Both the position numbers and the translations under genes were made by a program. From Halovulum dunhuangense (lineage in GTDB: Bacteria; Pseudomonadota; Alphaproteobacteria; Rhodobacterales; Rhodobacteraceae), in assembly GCF_013093415.1 (NCBI RefSeq), contig NZ_JABFBC010000002.1:434001-498000 (forward strand): 64,000 nt of DNA, in the 5' to 3' direction. The notes under the pieces are model-generated. The model had not been told where the DNA came from. It was given only the letters and a program-made list of their open reading frames with translations, and made no database searches. This document shows, piece after piece, positions 27,649 through 37,804 of the stretch (its first letter is position 1; every line of letters starts with the position of its first letter).

Positions 27649-28941
27649 ATGACCCCCATGCCCAGCGACACGACCCGCAGCCCCGCAACCGATGCGGGAT
27701 GGCCGCCTGCCGCGCTTGCCATGGTGGCCGCGGCCACGACACTCGTATCGCTGGGCCTGATGATCGGCGGCCTCACCGAGACGGCGCTTGCGATACCGCT
27801 CGCGCAATATCTCTGCATTACGGTCCTGCTTTACAGCCTCGCGCTCGGGATGCGTCCGGTCCCTGCGACAGTTGCCTGGCCCTGGCTTGCGCTGGCGGCC
27901 ATCGTGGTCACGGCATTTGTGGCGGGGATCCTGTCCGACGGCGTATACAGAGGCTCGGCACTCAGGCGTCTGCAGATCGTCGTGTCTTACATCGCGCTTG
28001 CTCCGGCCGTTGCATGGCTCGCGGCGCGACGGGATGGAACCCGCCACGCTTTCGTCCTGGCCCTCATCGCAGGCCCCCTTCTGCATATACCGCTGGTTCT
28101 CGCGGCGGCGCTGTTCGAGGACCGGCTCGGCTACGGCCCGCTGCTCGTCATCAACATTCCCTATTTCCACGTTAGGCTCTGGGGCGTGGTCCTTGCCGCT
28201 GCTCTTGCGGCAACGCTCGGCCTCATGGCCTGCCGCCCTCCGTCGCGCCAAGCCGTCGGCTTCGCGGTGACGGCGGTGCTGTCGGCGGCCCTGTTCTGGT
28301 CCGGCTCCCGCGTAGGACTGCTCGGGCTTGTTGCAGCGATACTTCTCCTTCCCCTGCTCACGGGGAGAAAGGGTCTCGGGGCGCTACCGGCTTTCGCCGC
28401 AGGCCTTTTGCTCGGCATCCTCCTGTCGCTTCCAGTGCCGATCCCCGACCCCAACCTGGGCTTTGTCGAGAACTTCATGCCCGCAGCCGAGATGCCCGCA
28501 GCCGAGATGGCGGCACTGTCGCCCGATGCCGTGTTGAGCGGCCGGCTCACCCTGTGGGTCATGACATGGGAGCAGATCCTGAAGGCCCCCCTTGTTGGCA
28601 ACGGCTTCGAGCAGTTCGCCTTTTTCCACGAAAACGCCCGCGCACCGGACATCCCTATCTTCTGGCATCCCCACAACGCGGTCCTACAATTCCTGTTCGA
28701 CTTCGGCTTTGTCGGTGGAACCGCCCTGATCGTTCTCCTGCTCGCGCTCTGGATTCGGGCCCTGCGCCTGACGCTACGCCATCCGGAACCGGCGCGGATC
28801 GCAGCCCATCTGGCCCTGACAGCACTTGCGGCGATGTCCCTGGTCGAGGGCGTCCTCTATTACGAGGCGACGCTCTTGGTCGTGGCGCTGTGCTTCGGCC
28901 TCACGCTCGGCCGCCCCGCAGCCCCCGGGGCGCGCGCATGA
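27649..28941 (+). CDS. O-antigen ligase / polymerase-like membrane protein (first copy)
   Basis: A 430-aa inner-membrane protein with about eleven hydrophobic segments. The large periplasmic loop typical of WaaL/Wzy proteins (about residues 265-335) contains SGRLTLWVMTWEQILKAPLV and ends in FWHPHNAVLQFLFDFGFVGG, the WzyC-like signature with a conserved His. It would attach or polymerise polysaccharide units at the periplasmic face. A 15-bp sequence is tandemly duplicated near 28480-28508, giving AEMPAAEMAA in this loop. The ATG at 27649 is used; ATG at 27658 is also possible. The stop overlaps the next start (ATGA). Confidence 0.75.
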   Translation: MTPMPSDTTRSPATDAGWPPAALAMVAAATTLVSLGLMIGGLTETALAIPLAQYLCITVLLYSLALGMRPVPATVAWPWLALAAIVVTAFVAGILSDGVYRGSALRRLQIVVSYIALAPAVAWLAARRDGTRHAFVLALIAGPLLHIPLVLAAALFEDRLGYGPLLVINIPYFHVRLWGVVLAAALAATLGLMACRPPSRQAVGFAVTAVLSAALFWSGSRVGLLGLVAAILLLPLLTGRKGLGALPAFAAGLLLGILLSLPVPIPDPNLGFVENFMPAAEMPAAEMAALSPDAVLSGRLTLWVMTWEQILKAPLVGNGFEQFAFFHENARAPDIPIFWHPHNAVLQFLFDFGFVGGTALIVLLLALWIRALRLTLRHPEPARIAAHLALTALAAMSLVEGVLYYEATLLVVALCFGLTLGRPAAPGARA

Positions 28942-30230
28942 TCCGCACCCGGCCCTACAGGTGGGCGCTTCTCACGCTGCCGGTGTTTCTGCTGGCCATG
29001 GGGCTGTTCGACCTCGGCTGGTTCCTGCGCACTGGCGCCTTCGCCGAGATCGAGCACATCAACGGCTGGTCCAAGATCTTTCTCTGCGCGCTGCTGCTGG
29101 GCTACGCCCTCAGGCACTTCACCCCGGTCGCCCCCCGCGCCTTCGCCGCCTTCAACATCGCGTGGGTGGCGGCCTATGCCGTGGCCTACGCCGTCAGCGT
29201 CGACAAATCGGACGGCCCGCTGCCGCTGATCCATGTCTTCGTCGCGGGCCATGTCCTTTTCTTCACGGCCTTTCTCGTCACCCGCGACCCGGTGACCGAG
29301 ACGCGCGACCTGTCCTTGTTCATCGCCGCGCTCGGCCTTTTCGCCCTGCCCGCGACGCTGCTGGCCTGGCCCCTGATCGAGGCGCCTGTGGACGGGCTGG
29401 CCAACCGCCTGCCGGGCCTGAGCTGGATCCGCCCCTTCGGGGACCTGATGACGGCCACCCTGGCAGCCGCGATCGGGCTGGCGGCAATGGCCGGCCCCTC
29501 GCCGCGACGCCGCATCCTGGCCCTTGCGGCCGTGACCCTGCTCGCAGCGGCACTCTGCTGGTCGGGTGGCCGCGGCGGGCTGGCCGCGATCATCGGCACC
29601 CTTGCGCTCGGCGCCACGCTTTCCCGCGACTTGCGCCGCGCCCTGCCGCCGATCACGGCCGCGCTCGTGCTTGGCGCGCTCCTGTCGCTGCCGCTGCCCG
29701 CCGAAAGCGCCGGGCTCCAGATCTTCGGCCGCATCGCGCAGGATGCCGAAAGCATGGCCCAGGGCGCCGACATCTCCTCTGCCCGGCTCGAGATCTGGCG
29801 CCGCGGGATCGACCTGATCCTCGAAAAGCCGATCTTCGGCCACGGCTTCTTCCAGGCCGGCTGGATCCTCGACTGGCCGAACGACGTGCGCCACCGCCAC
29901 CTCCACAACGCGCCGCTGGAACTGGCGCTCGCGGTGGGCATCCCGCTTGCCCTCGCGCTTCTTGCGCTTGCCGGCTGGGCCTGGATCCGCGGCGCGGCCA
30001 TCGCCCGCCGCCACCCCGACACCCTGCCCGCCTTTCTGGTGCTGACCGCGATGTACGCCCTGTCGCTCGTCTCGGGAAACTACATCCACATGGAGGGCCT
30101 GATCCCCTGGGCCGTCGCAGGCGGAATCCTCATGGGCCGCGCCTTGCCAGCCGACCCGAATGCCGCTAGGGGAGACGCCAGCAAACCGCACACCCCCAGA
30201 GGTTCCGATGCCCAAGATCAACGGCAATGA
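28938..30230 (+). CDS. O-antigen ligase / polymerase-like membrane protein (second copy)
   Basis: Also exactly 430 aa and of the same architecture: about eleven hydrophobic segments. [20 protein letters not shown] leads to [20 protein letters not shown], the WzyC/WaaL-type loop with its conserved His-Asn. It begins inside the stop of the first copy and ends 23 bp inside efp, so translation of all three may be coupled. GC is higher than in the first copy, so the two are unlikely to be a recent duplication. Two ligases side by side may serve two surface glycans. Confidence 0.75.
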   Translation: MIRTRPYRWALLTLPVFLLAMGLFDLGWFLRTGAFAEIEHINGWSKIFLCALLLGYALRHFTPVAPRAFAAFNIAWVAAYAVAYAVSVDKSDGPLPLIHVFVAGHVLFFTAFLVTRDPVTETRDLSLFIAALGLFALPATLLAWPLIEAPVDGLANRLPGLSWIRPFGDLMTATLAAAIGLAAMAGPSPRRRILALAAVTLLAAALCWSGGRGGLAAIIGTLALGATLSRDLRRALPPITAALVLGALLSLPLPAESAGLQIFGRIAQDAESMAQGADISSARLEIWRRGIDLILEKPIFGHGFFQAGWILDWPNDVRHRHLHNAPLELALAVGIPLALALLALAGWAWIRGAAIARRHPDTLPAFLVLTAMYALSLVSGNYIHMEGLIPWAVAGGILMGRALPADPNAARGDASKPHTPRGSDAQDQRQ

Positions 30231-30771
30231 AATTCGTCCGGGCAACATCCTGGAACATGACGGCGGCCTCTGGGTCGCGGTCAAGGTCGCCCATGTGAAA
30301 CCCGGCAAGGGCGGCGCCTTCGCGCAGGTCGAGATGAAGAACCTGCGCAACGGCTCCAAGCTGAACGAGCGCTTCCGCTCCGCAGACAAGGTGGAACGCG
30401 TCCGCCTCGAGCAGAAGGACCAGCAGTTCCTGTTCGAGAATGACGGCATGCTCGTCTTCATGGACTCGGAGACCTTCGAGCAGATCGAACTGCCCTCCGA
30501 CATCCTGGGCGAGCGTCGGCCCTTCCTGCAGGACGGCATGACCGTCACCGTCGAATACTACGACGACGAGGCGCTTTCCATGTCGCTGCCCGAGAAAGTC
30601 ACCTGCACCATCGCCGAGACAGAGCCCGCGGTGAAGGGCCAGACCGCCGCCAACAGCTTCAAGCCCGCCGTTCTGGACAATGGCGTGCGCATCATGGTCC
30701 CCCCCTTCGTGGGCCAGGGCGAGGCGGTGATCATCAACACCGAGACCATGGAATATTCCGAGCGCGCCTGA
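30208..30771 (+). CDS. efp: translation elongation factor P
   Basis: A 187-aa factor that helps ribosomes form bonds at consecutive prolines. It starts [20 protein letters not shown]. The tip loop [11 protein letters not shown] places Lys34 where EF-P is post-translationally lysylated when EpmA/EpmB are present. [16 protein letters not shown] in domain III is also typical. The ATG at 30208 lies within the end of the ligase-like gene. A hairpin terminator follows. Confidence 0.95.
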   Translation: MPKINGNEIRPGNILEHDGGLWVAVKVAHVKPGKGGAFAQVEMKNLRNGSKLNERFRSADKVERVRLEQKDQQFLFENDGMLVFMDSETFEQIELPSDILGERRPFLQDGMTVTVEYYDDEALSMSLPEKVTCTIAETEPAVKGQTAANSFKPAVLDNGVRIMVPPFVGQGEAVIINTETMEYSERA

Positions 30772-30794
30772 CGCCCGCCCGGACGACCCTGCCG

Positions 30795-30817
30795 ACGGGG
30801 CCCCGCGCGGGCCCCGT
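30795..30817 (+). terminator. terminator hairpin after efp
   Basis: ACGGGGCCC and GGGCCCCGT form a 9-bp stem around a 5-nt loop, 23 bp past the efp stop and just before the convergent BNR-protein stop. It is followed by TTCGCATTT, a weak T-tract. It probably serves both genes. Confidence 0.65.
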
Positions 30818-30824
30818 TCGCATT

Positions 30825-31907
30825 TCAGCCCCCCAGCCGCATCACCTCCACCGACAGCACCGTGGGCAGGTTGCGCGCTACCTCCACCCAGCTTTCCCCC
30901 TCGTCGGCGCTGGCATGGATGCTGCCCGCATTGGTCCCGAAATAGACCCCCGCGGGTTCCCCGTCATCGACCGCCAGCGCCTGCCTGAGCACGGTGAAAT
31001 AGCAATGCTCCTGCGGCAGTCCGCGCCGCTGCGCAGCCCAGGTCGCACCCCCGTCCATGCTGCGCCAGACCGCCGCCGCCGCCCCCGGCATGTAGCGCCC
31101 GGCCACGTCGCCGTTCATCGGCACCAGCCACACCACGCCCGGATCGCGCGGATGCACCCCCACCGGAAAGCCGAAGCTCGACGGCAGCCCCGCCTCGATG
31201 CTCTGCCAGCTGCGCCCGGCGTCAAGGCTCCGATACATCCCGCAATGGTTCTGCTGGTACATCACGCCGCCGGGGCCCAGCGCCAGCCCGTGCACGCATT
31301 GGCCGTAAGGCGCGCCGCAGCGCTCGGCCTCGGTCTCGGCGTAGTCGTTGCGCACGCCCATGTTGCGCGGCTCCCAGCTGGCGCCGCCATCCTCGCTGGC
31401 GAACACCCCCGCGGACGAGATGCCGACCCAGATCCGGCCCGGATTGCCGGGATCGGTCACGATGTGATGCAGCGTCAGCCCCGCGCCGCCCGGATGCCAG
31501 TGCGCCCGGCTCGGATGCGCGGTCAGCGCGTCCAGCCGCGCCCAGGTCTCGCCGCCATCGCGGCTTTCGAACAGCTCCGCCGGCCGCGTGCCCGCATATA
31601 GCCGCCCCGGCGCGCGGCCCAGCGACCAGACGCTGTCGATGGGGGCCGCGCGTTCCTCGGCATGGATCCCCTCGCCCGACCAGCGCCAGCTGCCGCCCAG
31701 GTCGTCGCTGCGCCAGACGCCGATCCCATGCCACGGAGAGCCGCCCGCCGCATGGATCACCCCCGTTTCCGGGTCGCCGATCACATGGTTGATGGGCCAG
31801 CCGTCGCAGAACGGGCCGCGGATCGCCCAGTCGCGGCGGCCCGCGTCCCCGTCCAGCACGAAGGCGCCCTTGGTGGTTCCGATCAGCAGGTGTATTCGCC
31901 CGGACAT
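30825..31907 (-). CDS. BNR/Asp-box repeat beta-propeller protein
   Basis: A 360-aa protein with at least six Asp-box motifs of the S-x-D-x-G-x-x-W type: SDDLGGSW, SRDGGETW, SEDGGASW, SLDAGRSW, SMDGGATW and SADEGESW. They are spread evenly and point to a sialidase- or VPS10-like beta-propeller. No signal peptide is visible (MSGRIHLLIGTTKGAFVLDG), so it may be cytoplasmic. Catalytic residues of true sialidases are not apparent, so I would not call it an exo-sialidase. It converges with efp. Confidence 0.8.
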   Translation of the reverse strand: MSGRIHLLIGTTKGAFVLDGDAGRRDWAIRGPFCDGWPINHVIGDPETGVIHAAGGSPWHGIGVWRSDDLGGSWRWSGEGIHAEERAAPIDSVWSLGRAPGRLYAGTRPAELFESRDGGETWARLDALTAHPSRAHWHPGGAGLTLHHIVTDPGNPGRIWVGISSAGVFASEDGGASWEPRNMGVRNDYAETEAERCGAPYGQCVHGLALGPGGVMYQQNHCGMYRSLDAGRSWQSIEAGLPSSFGFPVGVHPRDPGVVWLVPMNGDVAGRYMPGAAAAVWRSMDGGATWAAQRRGLPQEHCYFTVLRQALAVDDGEPAGVYFGTNAGSIHASADEGESWVEVARNLPTVLSVEVMRLGG

Positions 31908-31976
31908 GGCCGCGCCTCCCCGGCAAGGAAACGCGGCCAGTCTATCACGCGCGCCCGAGTCGCCGCGAGCGGCGCG

Positions 31977-33950
31977 TCAGAGCGTCATGCGGTAAAGCGC
32001 GAAGCCGCCTTCGCCCTCGCCCGCGGGTTCGATCGCGACGCTTCTGACCGCGCCCGCATGGGCCGCCGCCGCCGGTCCGGTCTGGAACAGCACGGTGGTG
32101 CCGGGCATCGGCGCAAAGCTCCAGTTGCCATCCGCCGCCGGGTCGATGGTGCCCTGCTCCACGATGTAGCGCACGATCACGTCGCGGTTGGTGTCCGGCC
32201 CCTCGAAGATGATGGTGGATCCATCCGCGCCCGGAAAACTGCCGCCGCCGCCCGCGCGGTAGTTGTTGGTCGCCACCACGAACATCTGGGCATCATCGAT
32301 CGGCGCGCCGTTCCAGCTCAGGTCCACGATCCGGTGCGCGTCCGGGTTCACGACAGTGCCCTCGTTGTCGTAGCGGGCGGGCTGGCTCAGGTCGATGCGG
32401 TAGCTGACCCCGTCGATCACGTCGAAATTGTAGGACGGGAAATCGGGGTTCAGCAGCGCCGCGTCCTGCGCGCCGGGATCCACCTGGTTGAACATGCCGG
32501 CGCTGCGCTCCAGCCATTCGCGCACGGTCGCCCCGTCGATCGCCACCGCCATCACCGTGTTGGGATACAGGTACAGGTCCGCCACGTTCTTGATCGCCAC
32601 CGGCCCCGGGGGCACGTCGGTGTAGTAATCCGGCCCGCCCCGGCCACCCGCCTTGAAGGGGGCGGCGGCGGACAGGATCGGCAGGCCCTCCCACTCGGTG
32701 CCCCTCATCATCTGCTCGATGTACCAGGTCTGCGCCTGGCTCACGATCTGGACCGAGGGATCGTCGGCCACCAGCGCGAAATAGCTGTGCAGATGGGCGG
32801 CCGTCTCGCCCACCGCGCGGCGCACATAATCCAGCGTCTCCTGGTGGGTGGCGGCCACCGCCGCCAGCACCGGGGCCGCGTCCTCGACCAGCGGGCGCGT
32901 CTCGCGCTCCACCCGCTCATAGATCGGCCGGGCCGAGGCCTCGTGCCCGATCACCCGCCAGCCGTCGCCATCCTGTTCCAGCATCAGGTCGATCAGCCCC
33001 AGGTGCGAGCCCCAGAAACCCGGCATCGTCGCGGGCTTGCCCAGAAGCGTGCCGCGCTCGGTATCGATGCCGCCGCCGGTCTCGTAGCCGTCGCCGGGGA
33101 ACACCCGGTGGTGATGCCCGGTGACGATGGCATCGATCCCGTCGATCCCGGCCAGGTAGAGCGATGCGTTCTCCATCCCCTCATGCACCCGGTCGGCGGA
33201 AATGCCCGAATGGCTCAGCGCCACCACGATGTCGGCGCCCTCCTCGCGCATCTGCGGCACCCAGCCCTGGGCCGCCAGCAGGATGTCGCGGGCGCTGACA
33301 TTGCCCTCCAGGTGGCGCGCGTCCCAGGTCATGATCTGCGGCGGGCAGAAACCGATCAGCCCGACCCGCACCGTGTGCGCGTTGCCCGCCCCGTCCACGA
33401 TCTCGCGGTCGACGATCACATAGGGCGGCACCAGCGTCTGGTCCTCGCGCGCCGTGGCGCCCAGCGCGCCGCGCACCACGTTGGCCGACACGACCGGGAA
33501 ATTCGCCCCCGCGATCACCTTGGACAGGAAGTCGAGCCCGTAGTTGAACTCGTGGTTGCCCAGCGTCGAGGCCTCGTATCCCAGGACGTTCATCGCCGCG
33601 ATGATCGGGTGGATGTCGCCCTCGCGCATGCCGCGCTCATAGGCGATGTAGTCGCCCATCGGGTTGCCCTGAAGGAAGTCGCCATTGTCCACCAGCATCG
33701 CGTTGCCGGCCTCGGCCCGGATCGCCTCGATGATGGATGCGGTGCGCGCCAGTCCCATCGTGTCGTTGGGCCGGTCGCCGTAGTAGTCGTAGGGATAGAC
33801 ATGCACATGCAGGTCGGTGGTGGCCATGATCCGCAGATGCGCCTGCCGCGCCTGCGCGCGGGCGGCGAAGGGGTGCAGCGCGATCAGCGATCCGGCTGCG
33901 CCGGCACTGGCAAGGAACGCTCTGCGGCTGGGGGCGGGAAGTCTGGTCAT
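31977..33950 (-). CDS. cpdB: exported 2',3'-cyclic-nucleotide 2'-phosphodiesterase / 3'-nucleotidase
   Basis: A 657-aa periplasmic enzyme that salvages nucleotides and phosphate. A twin-arginine signal ([20 protein letters not shown], cleavage after ARA) leads the protein. Metallophosphatase motifs follow: [47 protein letters not shown] and [11 protein letters not shown]. The C-terminal 5'-nucleotidase domain includes [20 protein letters not shown] and [17 protein letters not shown]. The ATG at 33950 begins the Tat signal. A second copy follows upstream on the same strand. Confidence 0.92.
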   Translation of the reverse strand: MTRLPAPSRRAFLASAGAAGSLIALHPFAARAQARQAHLRIMATTDLHVHVYPYDYYGDRPNDTMGLARTASIIEAIRAEAGNAMLVDNGDFLQGNPMGDYIAYERGMREGDIHPIIAAMNVLGYEASTLGNHEFNYGLDFLSKVIAGANFPVVSANVVRGALGATAREDQTLVPPYVIVDREIVDGAGNAHTVRVGLIGFCPPQIMTWDARHLEGNVSARDILLAAQGWVPQMREEGADIVVALSHSGISADRVHEGMENASLYLAGIDGIDAIVTGHHHRVFPGDGYETGGGIDTERGTLLGKPATMPGFWGSHLGLIDLMLEQDGDGWRVIGHEASARPIYERVERETRPLVEDAAPVLAAVAATHQETLDYVRRAVGETAAHLHSYFALVADDPSVQIVSQAQTWYIEQMMRGTEWEGLPILSAAAPFKAGGRGGPDYYTDVPPGPVAIKNVADLYLYPNTVMAVAIDGATVREWLERSAGMFNQVDPGAQDAALLNPDFPSYNFDVIDGVSYRIDLSQPARYDNEGTVVNPDAHRIVDLSWNGAPIDDAQMFVVATNNYRAGGGGSFPGADGSTIIFEGPDTNRDVIVRYIVEQGTIDPAADGNWSFAPMPGTTVLFQTGPAAAAHAGAVRSVAIEPAGEGEGGFALYRMTL

Positions 33951-34117
33951 GGGTCGGTCCCTCTGGTCCTGTTTCGCGCGTCTCGGGGCGCGCTCTCCGT
34001 CATGTTCGCCAATCTGTCGGCGAAGTGTATCGCTTTTTCGACAGGTCCGGCGGAAACGCCGGAAATCGCCGGATGCCATACGCCTGCCATACGCTTGCCA
34101 TACGTTTTCCAGACCGC

Positions 34118-35995
34118 CTAAAGCCGCAGCCGGAACACCATTCCGCCCCCCGCATCGGGGCCGACCGGCTCGATCTCGGGCCCGCCCGCAAGCGGCAGTT
34201 CCGCCACCGCCGCGGGGCTCGAAACGAAGCTCACGCTGGTCCCGGGCAGGGGGTGGAAGCGCCAGTTCGGCCGTGTCGCCGGGTCGATCCCGCCCGTCCT
34301 GCGCACATGGGCCAGCAGGATGTCGCGGTTGGAAACCGAGGCCTCCATCACCCGCGGCGCGACCCCGGCGCCGGGGAAATTCCCCCCGCCCCCGGCCCGG
34401 TAGCTGTTGGTTGCCAGCACGAAGCGATCGCCCGGCGCGACCGGCCGGCCATCATGGCAGAGATCTTTTATGCGCCTGTTTTCATTTGCGTTTCTACGCC
34501 CCTCGGCGTCATAGCGGGCGGGCTGGCTCAGGTCGATCGCATAGGTCACGCCGTCGATCACGTCGAAATTGTAGGTGTGATGCGCGGGGTCGATCAGCGC
34601 CGCATCGCGCGCCCCCGGCGCCACCTGCCGGAAGATCGCCGCCGCCCGTTCCAGCCATTCCGACACCTGTTCCCCGGTCATCAGCAGCGCCGTCGCCGCG
34701 TTGGGGTAAAGATACAGGTCCGCCACATCCCGCAGCGCCACCGGCCCCGCCGGTATGGCCGTATAGCTCCCGCCCCCCGCCTTGAACGGAGAGCTGACCG
34801 ACAGCACCGGCACCCCCTCCCACTCCGTCCCCGCCAGTTCCCTCCGGACAAACTCCGCCTGCGCCCGCGTCACCACCTGCACCGCCGCGCAATCGGCGAC
34901 CATCGCGAAATGGGTCGTGACCGGCGCGGGCGTGTGACCCACGGATTCCGACATCAGATCAAGGGTTTGGCGGTGCGCGTCCGCGACCACGGCACGGATC
35001 CCGGGCGCGTCTGCGACCCTCGGGCGGTCCATGAAGATCGGCCGCGCCTCGGCCCGCTGCCCCGCGATACGCCACCCCTGCGGGCCCCGTTCCAGGCGCA
35101 GGTCCAGCACCCCCAGATGCGAGCCGAAGGCCCCCGCCATCACGGCCGGCGTGCCGTTCAGCGTTCCGGCCTCCGGATCGGCACCGGGCACATCCGCGAA
35201 GTCCGGCCCCGGAAAGACCTGGTGCTGGTGGCCGCAAATGATCACGTCCACCCCCGGCACGGACGCCAGATGCAGCGCCGCCTGCTCCATCCCCGGGCGA
35301 TAGGGCTCGGGGTTGATGCCGCAATGGGCCAGCACCACGACCAGGTCCGCCCCTCGTGCCCGCAGTTCAGGCGCCCAGGCGGCAAGCGTCTCGCGCATGT
35401 CGCGCGCGTCGACCCGACCCGCAAGCAGCCGGTGATCCCAGCCCATGATCTGCGTCGGGCACAGCCCCAGCACGCCGATGGTCAACAGGTGCTCTGCCCC
35501 CGCCGTATCGGTCAACGCCTTCTCCAGCATCGCGAAAGGCGGGATCAGATGGGTGTCTGCCAACGGATCGGCGGCCAGCGGGTCCCGTACGACATTCGCC
35601 GTCACCACCGGGAAATCCGCACCCGCAAGGCAGCGGTCCAGAAACTCCAGCCCGAAGTTGAAATCGTGATTGCCGAGCGTCGCCACCTCGATCCCGGCGG
35701 CGTTCATCGCGGCGATCACCGGGTGCGGGCCGCTGTCCAACCGGGCAGGATCCTCGGCCACCAGGTCGCCCAGCGGGTTGCCTTGCAGGAAATCGCCGCA
35801 ATCCACCACCAGCACGTTGCCCTGCGGCGCCCCGGCGCGGGCGGCATCGAGCAGGGAAGCGGTCCGGACCAGCCCGTGGCGGTCGGTCGCGCGGTCGGCA
35901 AAGTAGTCCCAGGCGGTGATGTGGCCGTGTAGGTCGGTCGTGGACAACAGCCGGAGGTTCAGGATCGGGGCGCCATCGTCGGCTGGGTCAGTCAT
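34118..35995 (-). CDS. second CpdB-like phosphoesterase, without signal peptide
   Basis: A 625-aa paralogue of the neighbouring cpdB with the same motifs: [48 protein letters not shown] and [10 protein letters not shown]. The C-terminal 5'-nucleotidase domain has [20 protein letters not shown] and [16 protein letters not shown]. It starts [20 protein letters not shown] with no signal sequence, and no start further upstream would supply one, since suhB is divergent only 94 bp away. It may work in the cytoplasm, or export was lost. Confidence 0.85.
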   Translation of the reverse strand: MTDPADDGAPILNLRLLSTTDLHGHITAWDYFADRATDRHGLVRTASLLDAARAGAPQGNVLVVDCGDFLQGNPLGDLVAEDPARLDSGPHPVIAAMNAAGIEVATLGNHDFNFGLEFLDRCLAGADFPVVTANVVRDPLAADPLADTHLIPPFAMLEKALTDTAGAEHLLTIGVLGLCPTQIMGWDHRLLAGRVDARDMRETLAAWAPELRARGADLVVVLAHCGINPEPYRPGMEQAALHLASVPGVDVIICGHQHQVFPGPDFADVPGADPEAGTLNGTPAVMAGAFGSHLGVLDLRLERGPQGWRIAGQRAEARPIFMDRPRVADAPGIRAVVADAHRQTLDLMSESVGHTPAPVTTHFAMVADCAAVQVVTRAQAEFVRRELAGTEWEGVPVLSVSSPFKAGGGSYTAIPAGPVALRDVADLYLYPNAATALLMTGEQVSEWLERAAAIFRQVAPGARDAALIDPAHHTYNFDVIDGVTYAIDLSQPARYDAEGRRNANENRRIKDLCHDGRPVAPGDRFVLATNSYRAGGGGNFPGAGVAPRVMEASVSNRDILLAHVRRTGGIDPATRPNWRFHPLPGTSVSFVSSPAAVAELPLAGGPEIEPVGPDAGGGMVFRLRL

Positions 35996-36089
35996 TGAAA
36001 ATGCATTGCGTCAATTGTCTCCTGCATGTCGGCTTGGCCTTTTGCGCCCGAAGGCATAAGAGAGGCGCGAAACGGACAGCGGGACCACC

Positions 36090-36881
36090 ATGACAATCGC
36101 ATCGGCGAATCTCAACATAATGATCAAGGCCGCGCGCAAGGCGGGACGCTCGCTCGTGCGCGACTTCGGCGAGGTCGAGAACCTTCAGGTCTCTTCGAAA
36201 AGCGCGGGCGATTTCGTCAGCCGCGCCGACATCAAGGCGGAACAGATCATCCGCGCCGAACTGACCGAGGCGCGGCCGAATTACGGCTGGCTGGGCGAGG
36301 AGACGGGCGCCTCCGACGGGACCGACCCGACCCGGCGCTGGATCGTCGATCCGCTGGACGGGACCACCAACTTCCTGCACGGCATGCCGCACTGGGCCGT
36401 GTCCATCGCACTTGAGCACAAGGGCCAGATCGTCGCCGCCGTGGTCTACGACCCGATCAAGGACGAGATGTTCACCGCCGAAAAGGGCGCGGGCGCCTGG
36501 ATGAACGACCGCCGGATGCGGGTGTCGGACCGCCGCGACATGACCGCGGCGGTGTTCGCGACCGGCGTGCCCTTTGCGGCGAACCCGAACCTGCCGACCT
36601 TTCTCAGGCAGCTGGCGCGCCTCAGCCCGCAATGCGCCGGTATCCGGCGCTGGGGGGCGGCGTCGCTCGACCTGGCCTATGTGGCGGCCGGGCGCTACGA
36701 CGGCTACTGGGAAATGGGCATCCAGGCCTGGGACATGGCCGCCGGCGTTCTGCTGGTGCGCGAGGCGGGCGGCATGATCGACGGCTTCACCCCCGACACC
36801 TATCCGGTGGAGGATGGCGGCGTGGTCGCCGCCAACGAGCCGCTGTTCAACCGTCTCGCCGAAACGGTGCGCGAGCGTTAA
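36090..36881 (+). CDS. suhB: inositol monophosphatase family protein (SuhB-like)
   Basis: A 263-aa Mg-dependent, Li-sensitive phosphatase family member. WLGEETG supplies the first metal-binding Glu, IVDPLDGTTNFLHGMPHW the D-P-x-D-G-T signature, and GIQAWDMAAGVLLVREAGG the WDxAAG motif. Substrate could be inositol 1-phosphate or related sugar phosphates; SuhB also assists rRNA transcription in enterobacteria. It is divergent from the CpdB-like gene across about 94 bp. Its TAA shares the palindrome TTAA with the stop of the convergent ygfZ. Confidence 0.92.
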   Translation: MTIASANLNIMIKAARKAGRSLVRDFGEVENLQVSSKSAGDFVSRADIKAEQIIRAELTEARPNYGWLGEETGASDGTDPTRRWIVDPLDGTTNFLHGMPHWAVSIALEHKGQIVAAVVYDPIKDEMFTAEKGAGAWMNDRRMRVSDRRDMTAAVFATGVPFAANPNLPTFLRQLARLSPQCAGIRRWGAASLDLAYVAAGRYDGYWEMGIQAWDMAAGVLLVREAGGMIDGFTPDTYPVEDGGVVAANEPLFNRLAETVRER

Positions 36882-37672
36882 TCCCCGATCGGGTGGATGC
36901 GGGCGTCGCCCGCTGCCATCCCCTCGCCCATGCGGTCGAAGCGCAGATGCGCAAGGCCGATGCCGTTCGCGGTGGAATGGAGCGTGCCGACCCGCTTGCC
37001 ATCGCGCAGGATCTCGGTCCCGGGCGGTGGGGCGGCTCCCTCTACCCGGACGCGGACCAGCCCCTTGCGGAGTTCCGTCTTGTGGCGCATCCGGGCGGTG
37101 ACTTCCTGCCCGACATAGCAGCCCTTGCGGAAATCCACCCCGTTCAGCCGGTCGAAGCCCGACTCGAGGATGTAGCTGTCATTGGCGACCAGGTCGCGCC
37201 CCGAGGCCGGCACGCCGCGTTCGATGCGCAGCGCGTCCCAGGCCACCGGATCGCCGGGCGCAAGCCCCGCCATCAGCGCCTGCGGGTCCGGCCCGTAAAG
37301 CCGCCAGCCGAGGCTTGCGTCGCGCGGATCGGCGATGGCGCCCTCTGGCGGCGTCCCCTCGCCCCAGAGCTGAACGACCCGGAGCGCGGTTTCCTCGATC
37401 GTGACCTTTGCGCGCAGCCGGTACATGGACAGCCGCCGCGCCAGGTCCTGCGCCTGGGCTGCGTCGCAGTCCAGAAGCACCGACTCATCGCCCCCGGGGA
37501 CGATCAGGAAATCGGCCAGGTACTTGCCCTGCGGCGTCAGAAGGGCCGCGTAGACAGCCCCTCGCGACAGCTGGCGGATGTCGTTGGTGACCAGGTCCTG
37601 CAGGAACTTGCGGTGGTCCGGACCCGCCACCCTGAGCACGGCCCGGTCGGTTGCGTGAAATGCCTCGATCAT
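36878..37672 (-). CDS. ygfZ: YgfZ/GcvT-domain folate-binding protein
   Basis: A 264-aa protein that binds folate and supports assembly or repair of certain Fe-S cluster enzymes (IBA57-like). The family signature KGCYVGQEVTARMRHK is intact with its Cys. The N-terminal half has RKFLQDLVTNDI, typical of the GcvT fold. ATG at 37672 gives MIEAFHATDRAVLRV. It is read divergently from the class V aminotransferase and convergently with suhB. Confidence 0.9.
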   Translation of the reverse strand: MIEAFHATDRAVLRVAGPDHRKFLQDLVTNDIRQLSRGAVYAALLTPQGKYLADFLIVPGGDESVLLDCDAAQAQDLARRLSMYRLRAKVTIEETALRVVQLWGEGTPPEGAIADPRDASLGWRLYGPDPQALMAGLAPGDPVAWDALRIERGVPASGRDLVANDSYILESGFDRLNGVDFRKGCYVGQEVTARMRHKTELRKGLVRVRVEGAAPPPGTEILRDGKRVGTLHSTANGIGLAHLRFDRMGEGMAAGDARIHPIGD

Positions 37673-37804
37673 GTGCGCCTCCCGTCCCTCGACATAGGGG
37701 GGCGCGGCGGCGCTGTCACCCCCCGGCCTGCGGCCGATATTGGCATTGGCAGCGCCGACAAAAGGCCTATTGTCCGGCCGGTTGACGAACGGAGTCTCCC
37801 TGCC

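Noticed and set aside
27309-27818. Minus-strand open frame ending ETGMLAYDLKL
   Set aside because: No recognisable domain, it overlaps the start of the ligase-like gene, and the N-terminal part is low-complexity. At most a remnant.
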